NCBI GenBank assembly: GCA_046593875.1
Contig: JBKJQQ010000187.1
Span: forward strand, 1-17,587
Reading direction: 5' to 3'
DNA length: 17,587 nucleotides
From: SCTD01 sp046593875
GTDB lineage: Bacteria > Actinomycetota > Actinomycetes > Mycobacteriales > SCTD01
Under the pieces are notes generated by a model, which made no database searches, had not been told where the DNA came from, and saw nothing but the letters and a program-made list of their open reading frames with translations. The position numbers and the translations under genes are program-made. The stretch's first letter is position 1, and every line of letters begins with the position of its first letter. Positions 1 to 6,859 of this stretch are shown here, in pieces.

Positions 1-291
1 GGACTCGGCCACCGGGTCGTCGAGACCAGCCACGTCCAGAGGACGTTGAAGCCGCACGAACGCCGGATCAAGCACCTCGAGACCGGCGGGCACTGCCAAG
101 GCACCGGCTGCTGCCGAGGACCAGGACACCCGCTCATCCCGCACCACGTCGACGCCTGGGCCACAAGCGGAAGGACCAGCGTCAAGGACACCGTCCTGCT
201 CTGCGAGCAGGACCACGCCGCCCTCCACCGCGGACAGGCCATCACCCTCAAAGACGGCCGCTGCCTCAACGCCAACGGCTGGGTCGACTAG
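1..291 (+). CDS. HNH endonuclease domain protein, 3' fragment
   Basis: Partial gene: the reading frame is already open at base 1, so the TTG at 46 is not the real start. The visible 96 residues look like the C-terminal HNH nuclease module often found at the end of DUF222-type actinobacterial proteins. Putative metal/zinc ligands are Cys32, Cys37/Cys38, Cys68, His72 and His76, and His48-His49 sit at the usual catalytic HH position. The Asn normally found five residues before the LLC cysteine is Asp63, and the first His of the usual CxxHH is Asp71, so the active site is slightly divergent. Activity cannot be judged from the fragment. Its TAG stop overlaps the stop of the convergent gene in a CTAG at 288-291. 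The family call is fairly secure; the biological role (homing, defence or general nuclease) is unknown. Confidence 0.75.
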   Translation, partial: GLGHRVVETSHVQRTLKPHERRIKHLETGGHCQGTGCCRGPGHPLIPHHVDAWATSGRTSVKDTVLLCEQDHAALHRGQAITLKDGRCLNANGWVD

Positions 292-629
292 CCCTCGAGC
301 ACCGTGGCCAGCGCCTCGTCCGGACCGAGCTCCGCGCGGAACTCCAGGTAGTCGGCGTACTGGTCGTTGGTCATCGGCGTGGCCGGAACGATCACCTCGT
401 GCTTGCCGTAGCCACCGGCCTTCACCGACAGCCCGACGACGACCACGTCGTCGTGCTCGGGTCGTACGACGCGGACGGGGACGTTCAGCGTCCGCGCACC
501 GAGGTCGCCCGCGGCCTGCACCGCCGCGGACACGCTGATGTCGTTGAGGGTCGCGGCCCGCAGGTGCATCGGCTCGAGCGCGTTGATCTGCCGCTTGAGC
601 CGTTCCTTGACGGTGAGGACGGTCGCCAT
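288..629 (-). CDS. Hypothetical protein, 113 aa
   Basis: I do not recognise a family. The protein is soluble-looking, with no signal peptide or membrane segment. The N-terminal third (VKERLKRQINALEPMHLRAATL) is helical and basic; the rest alternates strand-like hydrophobic runs (VPVRVVR, DDVVVVGLSV, KHEVIVPATP) and ends in an acidic helix. Codon use matches its neighbours and the ATG at 629 is the only sensible start. It diverges from the RNase HI gene across 23 nt and has no Shine-Dalgarno sequence. A TACTGT -10-like box ends 7 nt before the ATG, so a leaderless mRNA is plausible. The stop overlaps the stop of the upstream HNH gene on the other strand. Real-gene status rests on coding character and tight packing. 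Confidence 0.6.
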   Translation of the reverse strand: MATVLTVKERLKRQINALEPMHLRAATLNDISVSAAVQAAGDLGARTLNVPVRVVRPEHDDVVVVGLSVKAGGYGKHEVIVPATPMTNDQYADYLEFRAELGPDEALATVLEG

Positions 630-652
630 GACGCGGACAGTACGTTCCCCGC
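630..652. promoter_or_regulatory. Overlapping divergent promoters, probably leaderless
   Basis: The 23-nt gap between two divergent start codons contains ACAGTACGTT (637-646). Read on the minus strand this gives TACTGT (642-637); read on the plus strand it gives TACGTT (641-646). Both fit TAnnnT, and they share the two bases at 641-642. Counting 7 nt from each box puts the plus transcript at the G of the GTG start (653) and the minus transcript at or one base before the ATG (629). No Shine-Dalgarno sequence or clear -35 box is visible on either side. This is inferred from spacing only. Confidence 0.45.
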
Positions 653-1198
653 GTGACCCAGGGCGCCCTGTTCGACGACGAGGCGCCGCCGGTGGCCGGC
701 CCTCCGGTCGTCGCCGCGACCGACGGCTCCGCGCGGCCGAACCCGGGGCACGCGGCCGGTGCGTGGTTCATGTCCGCCGACTGCTGGCAGGCGCTGGCCG
801 TGGAGGGGGTCTCGACCAACAACGTCGGCGAGCTGGTGGCGATCCGGGCCCTGCTGGAGGCGGTGCCGGCGGACCGGCCGCTGCACGTCGTCTACGACAG
901 CACCTACGCGCAGAAGTGCGTGACGACGTGGGTGCACTCCTGGAGCCGCGGCGGCCGGGTGCCCCCGGAGCGGTGGGTCACCAAGGAGGGCTCGGCGGTC
1001 AAGAACGCCGACCTCGTCGCGCGCATCGCCGGGCTGCTGGCCGGCCGCACCGTCACCTGGTCGAAGGTGAAGAGCCACACGACGCTGATGACCAGCGAGC
1101 ACGTGCTGAACCGCGAGGCCGACGCCCGCGCGGCCGCCGTGGTCGCGGCGCTGGCCGAGGGGCGGGCGTGGGACGCGGGCCCCGGCTGGAGCGGCTAG
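653..1198 (+). CDS. rnhA: Ribonuclease HI family protein
   Basis: Predicted to cleave the RNA strand of RNA-DNA hybrids, clearing R-loops and primers. The 181-aa protein carries the full RNase H catalytic set: Asp24 (ATDGSARPNPG), Glu60 (NNVGELVAI), Asp82 (VYDSTYA), His142 (KVKSHTT) and Asp157 (NREADARA), using two metal ions in known family members. The first ~18 residues are an extra acidic/proline-rich tail before the fold. Length is close to that of single-domain RNase HI plus this extension; no HBD or CobC domain is fused. The GTG at 653 is chosen because the frame closes just upstream and a -10 box lies 6 nt before it. The TAG stop overlaps the stop of the convergent membrane-protein gene in a CTAG at 1195-1198, leaving no room for a terminator. 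Confidence 0.85.
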   Translation: MTQGALFDDEAPPVAGPPVVAATDGSARPNPGHAAGAWFMSADCWQALAVEGVSTNNVGELVAIRALLEAVPADRPLHVVYDSTYAQKCVTTWVHSWSRGGRVPPERWVTKEGSAVKNADLVARIAGLLAGRTVTWSKVKSHTTLMTSEHVLNREADARAAAVVAALAEGRAWDAGPGWSG

Positions 1199-1614
1199 CG
1201 AGTGGAGCGCAGGCGCAGCAGGCCGAGCACCGGGAGCACGAGCGGGACGAAGCCGTAGCCGCTGCCGTAGGTCGACCAGACCGTCTGGTCCGGGAAGGCG
1301 TCCGGCAGGAGCAGCGACACGGTGCCGACCACCAGGACGCCGACCAGCTCGAAACCGCAGGCGTAGAGGGCGGTCCGACGCAGATCGCGAGCCAGGGCGA
1401 CGGCGGCCACCACGTAGACGGCAGCCGCCAGTGCCGACAGCAGGTACGCCACCGGGGCGTCGTCGAAGCGGGTCGCCAGCTGCAGCACCGCCCGCGACGA
1501 GCCGGCCAGCGCGAAGACGGCGTAGACCGCGACGAGCAGCCGACCGGGCCCGCGCCCGACCCGGCCGCCCGTCTCCCCCGACTCTCGGTGATCTTCCCCG
1601 GGTACGCGCTTCAC
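1195..1614 (-). CDS. Four-helix integral membrane protein (end of hem operon)
   Basis: A 139-aa membrane protein. A basic/acidic N-terminal tail of about 24 residues is followed by hydrophobic segments near 25-42, 54-75, 82-104 and 119-134. A conserved-looking loop, PDAFPDQTVWSTYGSGYGF (104-122), precedes the last helix. I recognise the pattern as a small conserved actinobacterial membrane protein but know no function. The GTG start at 1614 overlaps the TGA of a 29-codon ORF upstream (GTGA, 1611-1614) and has no good Shine-Dalgarno sequence, so it is probably translated by coupling. It is the last gene of the hem transcript and ends by overlapping the convergent RNase HI stop. A role in haem or redox biology is suggested only by position. 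Confidence 0.7.
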   Translation of the reverse strand: MKRVPGEDHRESGETGGRVGRGPGRLLVAVYAVFALAGSSRAVLQLATRFDDAPVAYLLSALAAAVYVVAAVALARDLRRTALYACGFELVGVLVVGTVSLLLPDAFPDQTVWSTYGSGYGFVPLVLPVLGLLRLRSTR

Positions 1615-1700
1615 CGGCGTGTCGCCGCACCCGAGGGGACGATCACCACGGGGGGCGGGGCCAGCGCGGAGGGCGAGGTCAGCGCGCGCGGCGGGGTCAT
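1611..1700 (-). CDS. 29-codon coupled small ORF between two membrane genes
   Basis: The ATG at 1700 overlaps the TGA of the upstream membrane gene (ATGA, 1697-1700), and its TGA overlaps the GTG of the downstream one (GTGA, 1611-1614). The peptide is 29 residues, rich in Pro and Ala, with a short hydrophobic core (LAPPPVVIVPSG) and a basic C-terminus. It fills the only stretch of this operon segment that would otherwise be untranslated. It may be a real small membrane-associated protein or a ribosome relay that delivers coupling to the next gene. There is no separate Shine-Dalgarno sequence. Evidence is purely architectural. Confidence 0.4.
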   Translation of the reverse strand: MTPPRALTSPSALAPPPVVIVPSGAATRR

Positions 1701-2059
1701 CGGGACAGGCCGGCGTCCCAGACGGACAGCAGGCGCACCTCGACGACGGCCACCACGAGGCAGGCCACGGCCAGGACGAGCGTGCCGTAACGCGACCGCT
1801 CCTCCACCGCCAGCACCAGCCCACCGGGCACGAGCAGCGCGGACACCGCGAGGTAGCCGGTCAGCTCGCCCTTGGAGCCGCCCCAGTCCCCCATGCGCAC
1901 CAGGGCCAGGCCAGCCTGCACGACCAGGACGGCCTGCAGCAGGAACAGCGCCTGCAGGTGGAGCTTGGGCAGCAGCACGTCGCGGGCTGCCCACGCCAGC
2001 CCCCATGCGCCCAGCGCGAGCGACAGCACGAAGACCGCCGTCGCCACCCCGTCGCTCAC
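1697..2059 (-). CDS. Four-helix integral membrane protein downstream of hemB
   Basis: A 120-aa hydrophobic protein with predicted membrane helices near 6-25, 37-55, 66-85 and 92-112 and short connecting loops (RDVLLPKLH; RMGDWGGSKGE). It has no catalytic motif or cysteine pair that would suggest a chemistry (one Cys, at 100). The GTG start at 2059 overlaps the hemB TGA (GTGA, 2056-2059), without its own Shine-Dalgarno sequence. Its stop overlaps the start of a 29-codon ORF. Composition matches the next membrane gene, but the two are not obvious duplicates. The function is unknown; operon position hints at something useful to haem-dependent or redox physiology. Confidence 0.7.
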   Translation of the reverse strand: MSDGVATAVFVLSLALGAWGLAWAARDVLLPKLHLQALFLLQAVLVVQAGLALVRMGDWGGSKGELTGYLAVSALLVPGGLVLAVEERSRYGTLVLAVACLVVAVVEVRLLSVWDAGLSR

Positions 2060-3039
2060 GAGAGCCAGCCGGCCGCTTCGGTCGCCCAGTAGGTCAGCAC
2101 CATCGAGGCACCGGCGCGACGGATGGCGGTCAGCTGCTCGAGGATGATGCGCTCGCGATCGATCCAGCCCTGCGCCGCAGCGGCCTCGACCATCGCGTAC
2201 TCACCGCTGACCTGGTATGCCGCGACCGGCACGTCGACCGCGTCGGCGACCGCGCGCACGACGTCGAGGTAGGCGCCGGCGGGCTTGACCATGACGGCGT
2301 CGGCCCCCTCCGCGATGTCCAGCAGGGCCTCGCGCACTCCCTCGGCGGCGGACCGCGCGTACGACTGCTGGTAGCCGGCCCGGTCGCCGAAGGCGGGAGC
2401 GCACTCGGCCGCGTCGCGAAACGGCCCGTAGTAGGCGGAGGCGTACTTCGCGCTGTAGGCCAGGATCGGCAGCCAGGCGAACCCGTCTGCGTCAAGCGCA
2501 GAGCGGATCGCCGCGACCTGTCCGTCCATCATCCCGGACGGGGCCACCACCTGAGAACCCGCGCGCGCCTGCGCGACGGCGGCGGACGCGTAGCGCTCCA
2601 GCGTCGCGTCGTTGTCGACGTCGCCGTCCGGCGTCAGCAGACCGCAGTGGCCGTGGTCGGTGTACTCGTCCAGGCACAGGTCGGTCATGACGACCAGCTC
2701 GTCACCCACCTCGGCCACGACGTCGGCCAGCGCGAGCTGCACGATGCCGGAGGGGTCGTCGGCGCCCGAGCCGCGCGCGTCCTTCACCGCCGGGATGCCG
2801 AACAGGATGATCCCGCCGACGCCCGCCGAGACCGCCTCAGCAGCAGCCTGTCTCACCGAAGCACGGGTGTGCTGCACGACCCCCGGCATCGACGCGATCG
2901 GCTGCGCCGAGGAGATGCCCTCCTTGACGAACACCGGCAGCACCAGGTCCGACGGGCGCACGTGCACGTCGGCCACCAGCCGTCGCAGCGCCGGTGTGCG
3001 TCGCAGCCGGCGCGGGCGGGCCGCCGGGAAGGCGCTCAC
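2056..3039 (-). CDS. hemB: Delta-aminolevulinic acid dehydratase (porphobilinogen synthase)
   Basis: Condenses two 5-aminolevulinate molecules into porphobilinogen in the cytosol. The 327-aa length is normal. The two substrate-site lysines are Lys198 (AYSAKYASAYYGPFRDA) and Lys252 (VMVKPAGAYLDV, the Schiff-base lysine). The metal site reads DLCLDEYTDHGHCG with Cys122, Asp124 and Cys132. The middle Cys of the classical three-Cys zinc site is thus replaced by Asp, a mixed metal site that I recall as common in actinobacteria. The GTG at 3039 is chosen because it overlaps the hemD TGA (3036-3039); the frame stays open far upstream, but that stretch is only the antisense-type shadow of hemD. The next gene overlaps its stop by 4 nt, so translation is coupled on both sides. 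Confidence 0.95.
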   Translation of the reverse strand: MSAFPAARPRRLRRTPALRRLVADVHVRPSDLVLPVFVKEGISSAQPIASMPGVVQHTRASVRQAAAEAVSAGVGGIILFGIPAVKDARGSGADDPSGIVQLALADVVAEVGDELVVMTDLCLDEYTDHGHCGLLTPDGDVDNDATLERYASAAVAQARAGSQVVAPSGMMDGQVAAIRSALDADGFAWLPILAYSAKYASAYYGPFRDAAECAPAFGDRAGYQQSYARSAAEGVREALLDIAEGADAVMVKPAGAYLDVVRAVADAVDVPVAAYQVSGEYAMVEAAAAQGWIDRERIILEQLTAIRRAGASMVLTYWATEAAGWLS

Positions 3040-4586
3040 TTGCGAGCGGCCCGCGCCACCTTGCGCCGGTGGGCGGCGCTGGGCAGCGCGTCGGTCGTCT
3101 TGCGCCGCTCGACCGCGAAGGCCGCCAGCGCCTCGACCAGCGTCGCGACGTCGGGCTTGGGCGCCAGGACGTCGACACGAAGGCCGAGCTCCTTCGCCGT
3201 CGCGTCGGTGGCCGGGCCGATGCAGGCCAGGATCGTGGTGTCGTGCGGCTTGCCGGCGATGCCGACGAGGTTGCGCACGGTCGAGCTCGAGGTGAAGAGC
3301 ACCGCGTCGTAGCCGCCGCCCTTGAGCGCCTCGCGGGTCTCGGCGGGCGGCGGCGCCGCGCGGACGGTCCGGTAGGCCGTGACGTCGTCGACCTGCCAGC
3401 CCAGCTCCTGCAGGCCGGCCAGGAGCGTGTCGGTCGCGATGTCGGCGCGCGGCAGGAAGACCCGGTCGATCGGGTCGAAGACGTCGTCGTAGGGCGCCCA
3501 GTCGGCGAGCAGGCCCTCGCTGGACTGCTGGCCGCTCGGCACCAGGTCGGGGCGGATGCCGAAGTCGATCAGCGCCTGCGCGGTCGTGTCGCCGACGGCT
3601 GCGACCTTCAGGCCGGACAGCGCGCGGGCGTCCAGGCCGTACTCCTCGAGCTTCTCGCGGACGGCCTTGACGGCGTTGACGGAGGTGAAGGCGACCCAGG
3701 CGTACTTGCCGTCGTGCATCCCCTTGACGGCCCGCTCCATCGGAGCGGGGGTGCGCGGGGGCTCGACGGCGATGGTCGGCACCTCGACGGGCACGGCGCC
3801 GTACGAGCGGAGCACCGCCGACAGCGCACCGGCCTGGTCGCGGGTGCGCGGGACGAGCACGCGCCAGCCGTAGAGCGCACGGCTCTCGAACCACGCGTGC
3901 TTCTCGGCCTTCTTGACCGCGTCGCCGACGACGACGACCGCGTCCCCGGTCAGGTCCGCGAGCAAGGACTCGACGCTGTCGAGGGTCGCCGTCACGGTGC
4001 GCTGCTCGGAGGTGGTGCCCCCGACGGTGACCGAGACGGCCTCGCTGCCCTTGCGGCCGTGCTCGACGAGGGAGGCCGCGCTCTTGGCCACCTCGCCCGC
4101 GGCGGTGAGCAGGACGAGGGTGCCGGAGGTCGCCGCCAGCGCGCGCCACGGTGTGCCGTCGTCGACGCGCGCGACGGTGCGCGGCGTGCTCGCGGCGATG
4201 CCGGCCGAGGCGGGCACCACCTGCTCGAGCGTCACGCCGGGGACGACCTCGAGGCGCTGCTTGGCCTTGAGGACGACCTCGGCCTCCTTGAGCCCCTCGG
4301 CGGTGGCGTAGGGGTCGCCCGGCAGCAGCCGGACGGCGGTGCGGCCGTCCTTGCTGGCCGCGACCAGCGCCGCGCCCTGCGCGTCGCCGGGCTCGGTCCG
4401 CACGACCTCGGCGTCCTCGCGCACGCCGGCCAGCAGCGCGTCGTCGACGCGGCTGTCGACGAGCAGCAGGTCGGCGGCGCCGATCAGCTCGGCGGCACGG
4501 ACAGCGAGCAGACCGGGAGCGCCGGTGCCTGCACCGACGAGGGCGACCTGACCGGCGGGGCCGGCGGCCTTCTTGCTGGGGCTCAT
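3036..4586 (-). CDS. hemD: Uroporphyrinogen-III synthase with N-terminal SUMT-like domain
   Basis: A two-domain, 516-aa protein. The C-terminal half (about 240-505) is uroporphyrinogen-III synthase, which closes and inverts ring D of hydroxymethylbilane. Visible motifs are WRVLVPRTRDQAGALS, AFTSVNAV (299-306), AVGDTTAQAL (330-339), FTSSSTVRNLV and IGPATDATAKELGL. The N-terminal half (about 12-225) resembles SUMT/CobA uroporphyrinogen-III methyltransferase: a GAGTGAPG loop (18-25) and RLLPGDPY (86-93). The usual GxGPGD signature is broken (Thr-Gly-Ala), so methyltransferase activity is doubtful. Such fusions are usual in actinobacteria. The last 25 residues form a basic tail. The start ATG overlaps the hemC stop (ATGA, 4583-4586) and its stop overlaps the hemB start. 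Confidence 0.9.
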   Translation of the reverse strand: MSPSKKAAGPAGQVALVGAGTGAPGLLAVRAAELIGAADLLLVDSRVDDALLAGVREDAEVVRTEPGDAQGAALVAASKDGRTAVRLLPGDPYATAEGLKEAEVVLKAKQRLEVVPGVTLEQVVPASAGIAASTPRTVARVDDGTPWRALAATSGTLVLLTAAGEVAKSAASLVEHGRKGSEAVSVTVGGTTSEQRTVTATLDSVESLLADLTGDAVVVVGDAVKKAEKHAWFESRALYGWRVLVPRTRDQAGALSAVLRSYGAVPVEVPTIAVEPPRTPAPMERAVKGMHDGKYAWVAFTSVNAVKAVREKLEEYGLDARALSGLKVAAVGDTTAQALIDFGIRPDLVPSGQQSSEGLLADWAPYDDVFDPIDRVFLPRADIATDTLLAGLQELGWQVDDVTAYRTVRAAPPPAETREALKGGGYDAVLFTSSSTVRNLVGIAGKPHDTTILACIGPATDATAKELGLRVDVLAPKPDVATLVEALAAFAVERRKTTDALPSAAHRRKVARAARK

Positions 4587-5512
4587 TCGCGTTCTCCCAT
4601 CAGGTCCGCGGCGCCGAGGTCGAGCAGCTCGGCAGCGAGCCGGCGTCCCACCTCCGCGGCCTCGGACATCGGACCGGTCGCCGAGAGGCGGACCGCGTCA
4701 GTGCCGTCCAGGGCGGCCACCAGGCCGCGCAGGTAGATCTCCAGCCCGCTGTCGCCCTCGGCGACCTGGGCGAGCGCACCGACCGGCGCGCTGCAGCCCG
4801 CCTCGAGCGCGCCCAGCAGCGCGCGCTCGGCGTCGACGGCACTGCGGCTGTCCTCGTCGTCGAGCACGCCCAGCAGCCGGACCAGCTCCAGATCGTCGGA
4901 CCGGCACTCGATCGCGAGCGCGCCCTGCGCCGGCGCGGGCAGCATCGTCAGCGGGTCGATCACCTCGGTCGCGTCCTCCAGCCGGCCGAGCCGCTGCAGG
5001 CCGGCCCGCGCCAGGACGACCGCGTCGAGCTCGCCGGCCCGGACCTTGCCGATCCGGGTGTCGACGTTGCCGCGGATCGGGACCACCTCCAGGCCCAGCC
5101 CGAGGCCGTGCAGCTGCGCCGTGCGACGCGGCGAGCCGGTGCCGATCCGCGCCCCGGCCGGCAGCTCGCCGATGGTCAGCCCGTCGCGGGCGACGAGCAC
5201 GTCGCGCGGGTCCTCCCGCAGGGGCACCGCGGCGATGACCAGCCCGGGAGCGACGGCGGTCGGCAGGTCCTTGTAGGAGTGGACGGCCAGGTCGACCTCG
5301 TCCGCCAGGAGCGCGTCCCGCAGGGCGGTCACGAAGACGCCGGTGCTGCCGATCTGCGCGATCGCGGCCGAGCTCACGTCACCGGCGGTCTGCACCGTGA
5401 CGAGCTCGACCTGGATGCCGAGCTCGGCCACCAGCGTCGCGGCGACCTGTCCGCTCTGGGCGAGCGCCAGCGCGCTGCCTCGAGTGCCGAGGCGCAGCAT
5501 GCGGTCGGTCAT
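4583..5512 (-). CDS. hemC: Hydroxymethylbilane synthase (porphobilinogen deaminase)
   Basis: Polymerises four porphobilinogens into the linear tetrapyrrole that HemD closes. The 309-aa length is typical. It has the N-terminal LGTRGSALALAQ motif (8-19), the QIGSTGVF segment (53-60), the catalytic Asp82 in HSYKDLPT, the substrate-binding GTGSPRRTAQL (124-134) and the dipyrromethane-cofactor cysteine Cys240 in LEAGCSAPVGA. The TRGD motif usual in this family reads QTAGD (41-45) here, a mild deviation. The ATG start overlaps the hemA TGA (ATGA, 5509-5512), and its stop overlaps the hemD start, so HemA, HemC and HemD are likely made in fixed proportion from one mRNA. Confidence 0.95.
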   Translation of the reverse strand: MTDRMLRLGTRGSALALAQSGQVAATLVAELGIQVELVTVQTAGDVSSAAIAQIGSTGVFVTALRDALLADEVDLAVHSYKDLPTAVAPGLVIAAVPLREDPRDVLVARDGLTIGELPAGARIGTGSPRRTAQLHGLGLGLEVVPIRGNVDTRIGKVRAGELDAVVLARAGLQRLGRLEDATEVIDPLTMLPAPAQGALAIECRSDDLELVRLLGVLDDEDSRSAVDAERALLGALEAGCSAPVGALAQVAEGDSGLEIYLRGLVAALDGTDAVRLSATGPMSEAAEVGRRLAAELLDLGAADLMGERE

Positions 5513-6813
5513 GCGTCCTCGACCACCGTCAGGGGGGTCGCGATGACGGCGGCCGGGGCGGCGCGGTCCAGGCCGAACAGCTCGCGCAGCGCGTCGGCGT
5601 ACGACAGGCCCTCGGGTGCCTCCTGGAGCTCCTTCACCCGCACGGTCGGGGTGTGCAGCAGCTTGTCCACGACCCGGCGGACGGTGGCCTGCACCTCGGC
5701 GCGGGCGGCGTCGTCGAGGTCGACCCGCGTCTCGAGCCGGGTCAGCTCGCCGGCGACGACCTCCTCGGCGCGGCTGCGCAGGGCGACGACGGTCGGGGCG
5801 ATCTTGGCCGCGCGCTGCCAGGCCAGGAAGTCGCCGACCTCCTGCGTGACGATGCCGCGGGCGGCCTCGACGTCGGCGCCGGCCTCGGTGGTGGCGAGCA
5901 CCTGCTGCAGCGACGCGAGGTCGACCAGCGTGACGCCGGGCAGGTCGCGGACACCGGCCTCGACGTCGCGCGGCAGCGCCAGGTCGAGGATCGCCAGCGG
6001 ACGGCCCTCGCGCTTGTCGAGCGCCCGCTCGACCGCCTCGCAGGTCACGACGGTGCCGGTCGCCCCGGTCGAGGAGACGACGACATCGGCCTCCACCAGG
6101 GCGATCTCGAGCTCGTCGAGCCCGATGCCGCGGCCCCCGAGGTTGTCGGCGAGCCGCTCGGCGCGGTCCAGGGTGCGGTTGGCCACGACGACGGAGCCGG
6201 CACCGGCGCGACGCAGGGTCGCCCCCGCGAGCGCGCCCATCGAGCCGGCGCCGACGACCAGGACGCTGCGGCCCTCGAGCGGTCCGACCGCGGCGACGGC
6301 ACGCTCCAGCCCGACGGTGACCAGCGAGCGGCCGGCACCGTCGATGCCGGTCTCGCTGTGCGCGCGCTTGCCGACCTTGAGCGCCTTCTGGAACAGCTCG
6401 TGCAGCGTCGGGCCGGCCCCGCCGTCGCGGGCGCTGGCGTAGGCCCGCCGCAGCTGGCCGAGGATCTGCGACTCCCCGACGACCATGGAGTCCAGGCCGC
6501 AGGCGACCTCGAACAGGTGCAGGACGGCTTGGCCCTCCCAGTGGACGTAGAGGTGCCGCTTGAGCTCGTCGAGGGGGACGCCGGACACCCGGGAGAGCAG
6601 GTCGCTGACGGCGTCGACCCCGGCGTGGAAGCCCTCGGTGTCGGCGTAGACCTCGACCCGGTTGCAGGTGGACAGCACGACGGCCTCGGCGAGCGGGCCG
6701 CTGCTGCGCAGGTCCGGGAGCACGCCGGTGCCGTCACCCACGCCGACGGTGACCTGCTCGAGCAGGCTGACCGGCGCGCTGCGGTGCGAGATGCCGACGA
6801 TGAGGACGCTCAC
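5509..6813 (-). CDS. hemA: Glutamyl-tRNA reductase
   Basis: First committed enzyme of C5-pathway haem synthesis: reduces glutamyl-tRNA(Glu) with NADPH to glutamate-1-semialdehyde. The 434-aa protein begins with the family hallmark SVLIVGISHRSAPV and has the catalytic Cys50 in VLSTCNRVEVYA, the GESQILGQ segment (113-120), a Rossmann loop VVGAGSMG (186-193) and a C-terminal dimerisation helix region. The GTG start at 6813 has AGGTG 5 nt upstream. It lies 46 nt after rex, probably on the same transcript and under Rex control. hemL (glutamate-1-semialdehyde aminomutase) is not in this window, so the next step is encoded elsewhere. Confidence 0.95.
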   Translation of the reverse strand: MSVLIVGISHRSAPVSLLEQVTVGVGDGTGVLPDLRSSGPLAEAVVLSTCNRVEVYADTEGFHAGVDAVSDLLSRVSGVPLDELKRHLYVHWEGQAVLHLFEVACGLDSMVVGESQILGQLRRAYASARDGGAGPTLHELFQKALKVGKRAHSETGIDGAGRSLVTVGLERAVAAVGPLEGRSVLVVGAGSMGALAGATLRRAGAGSVVVANRTLDRAERLADNLGGRGIGLDELEIALVEADVVVSSTGATGTVVTCEAVERALDKREGRPLAILDLALPRDVEAGVRDLPGVTLVDLASLQQVLATTEAGADVEAARGIVTQEVGDFLAWQRAAKIAPTVVALRSRAEEVVAGELTRLETRVDLDDAARAEVQATVRRVVDKLLHTPTVRVKELQEAPEGLSYADALRELFGLDRAAPAAVIATPLTVVEDA

Positions 6814-6859
6814 CGGGACACCTCGCGCCGGGCCGTCGGGGCGTCGTCGTGAACTGTGA

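Noticed and set aside
538..3312. Plus-strand 924-codon frame
   Set aside because: It crosses the RNase HI gene in another frame and lies antisense to the membrane genes and hemB. Arg-rich, no recognisable domain.
3040..4149. N-terminal extension of hemB by 370 codons
   Set aside because: This part is hemD read in another frame. GTG 3039 gives the normal HemB length and a 4-nt overlap.
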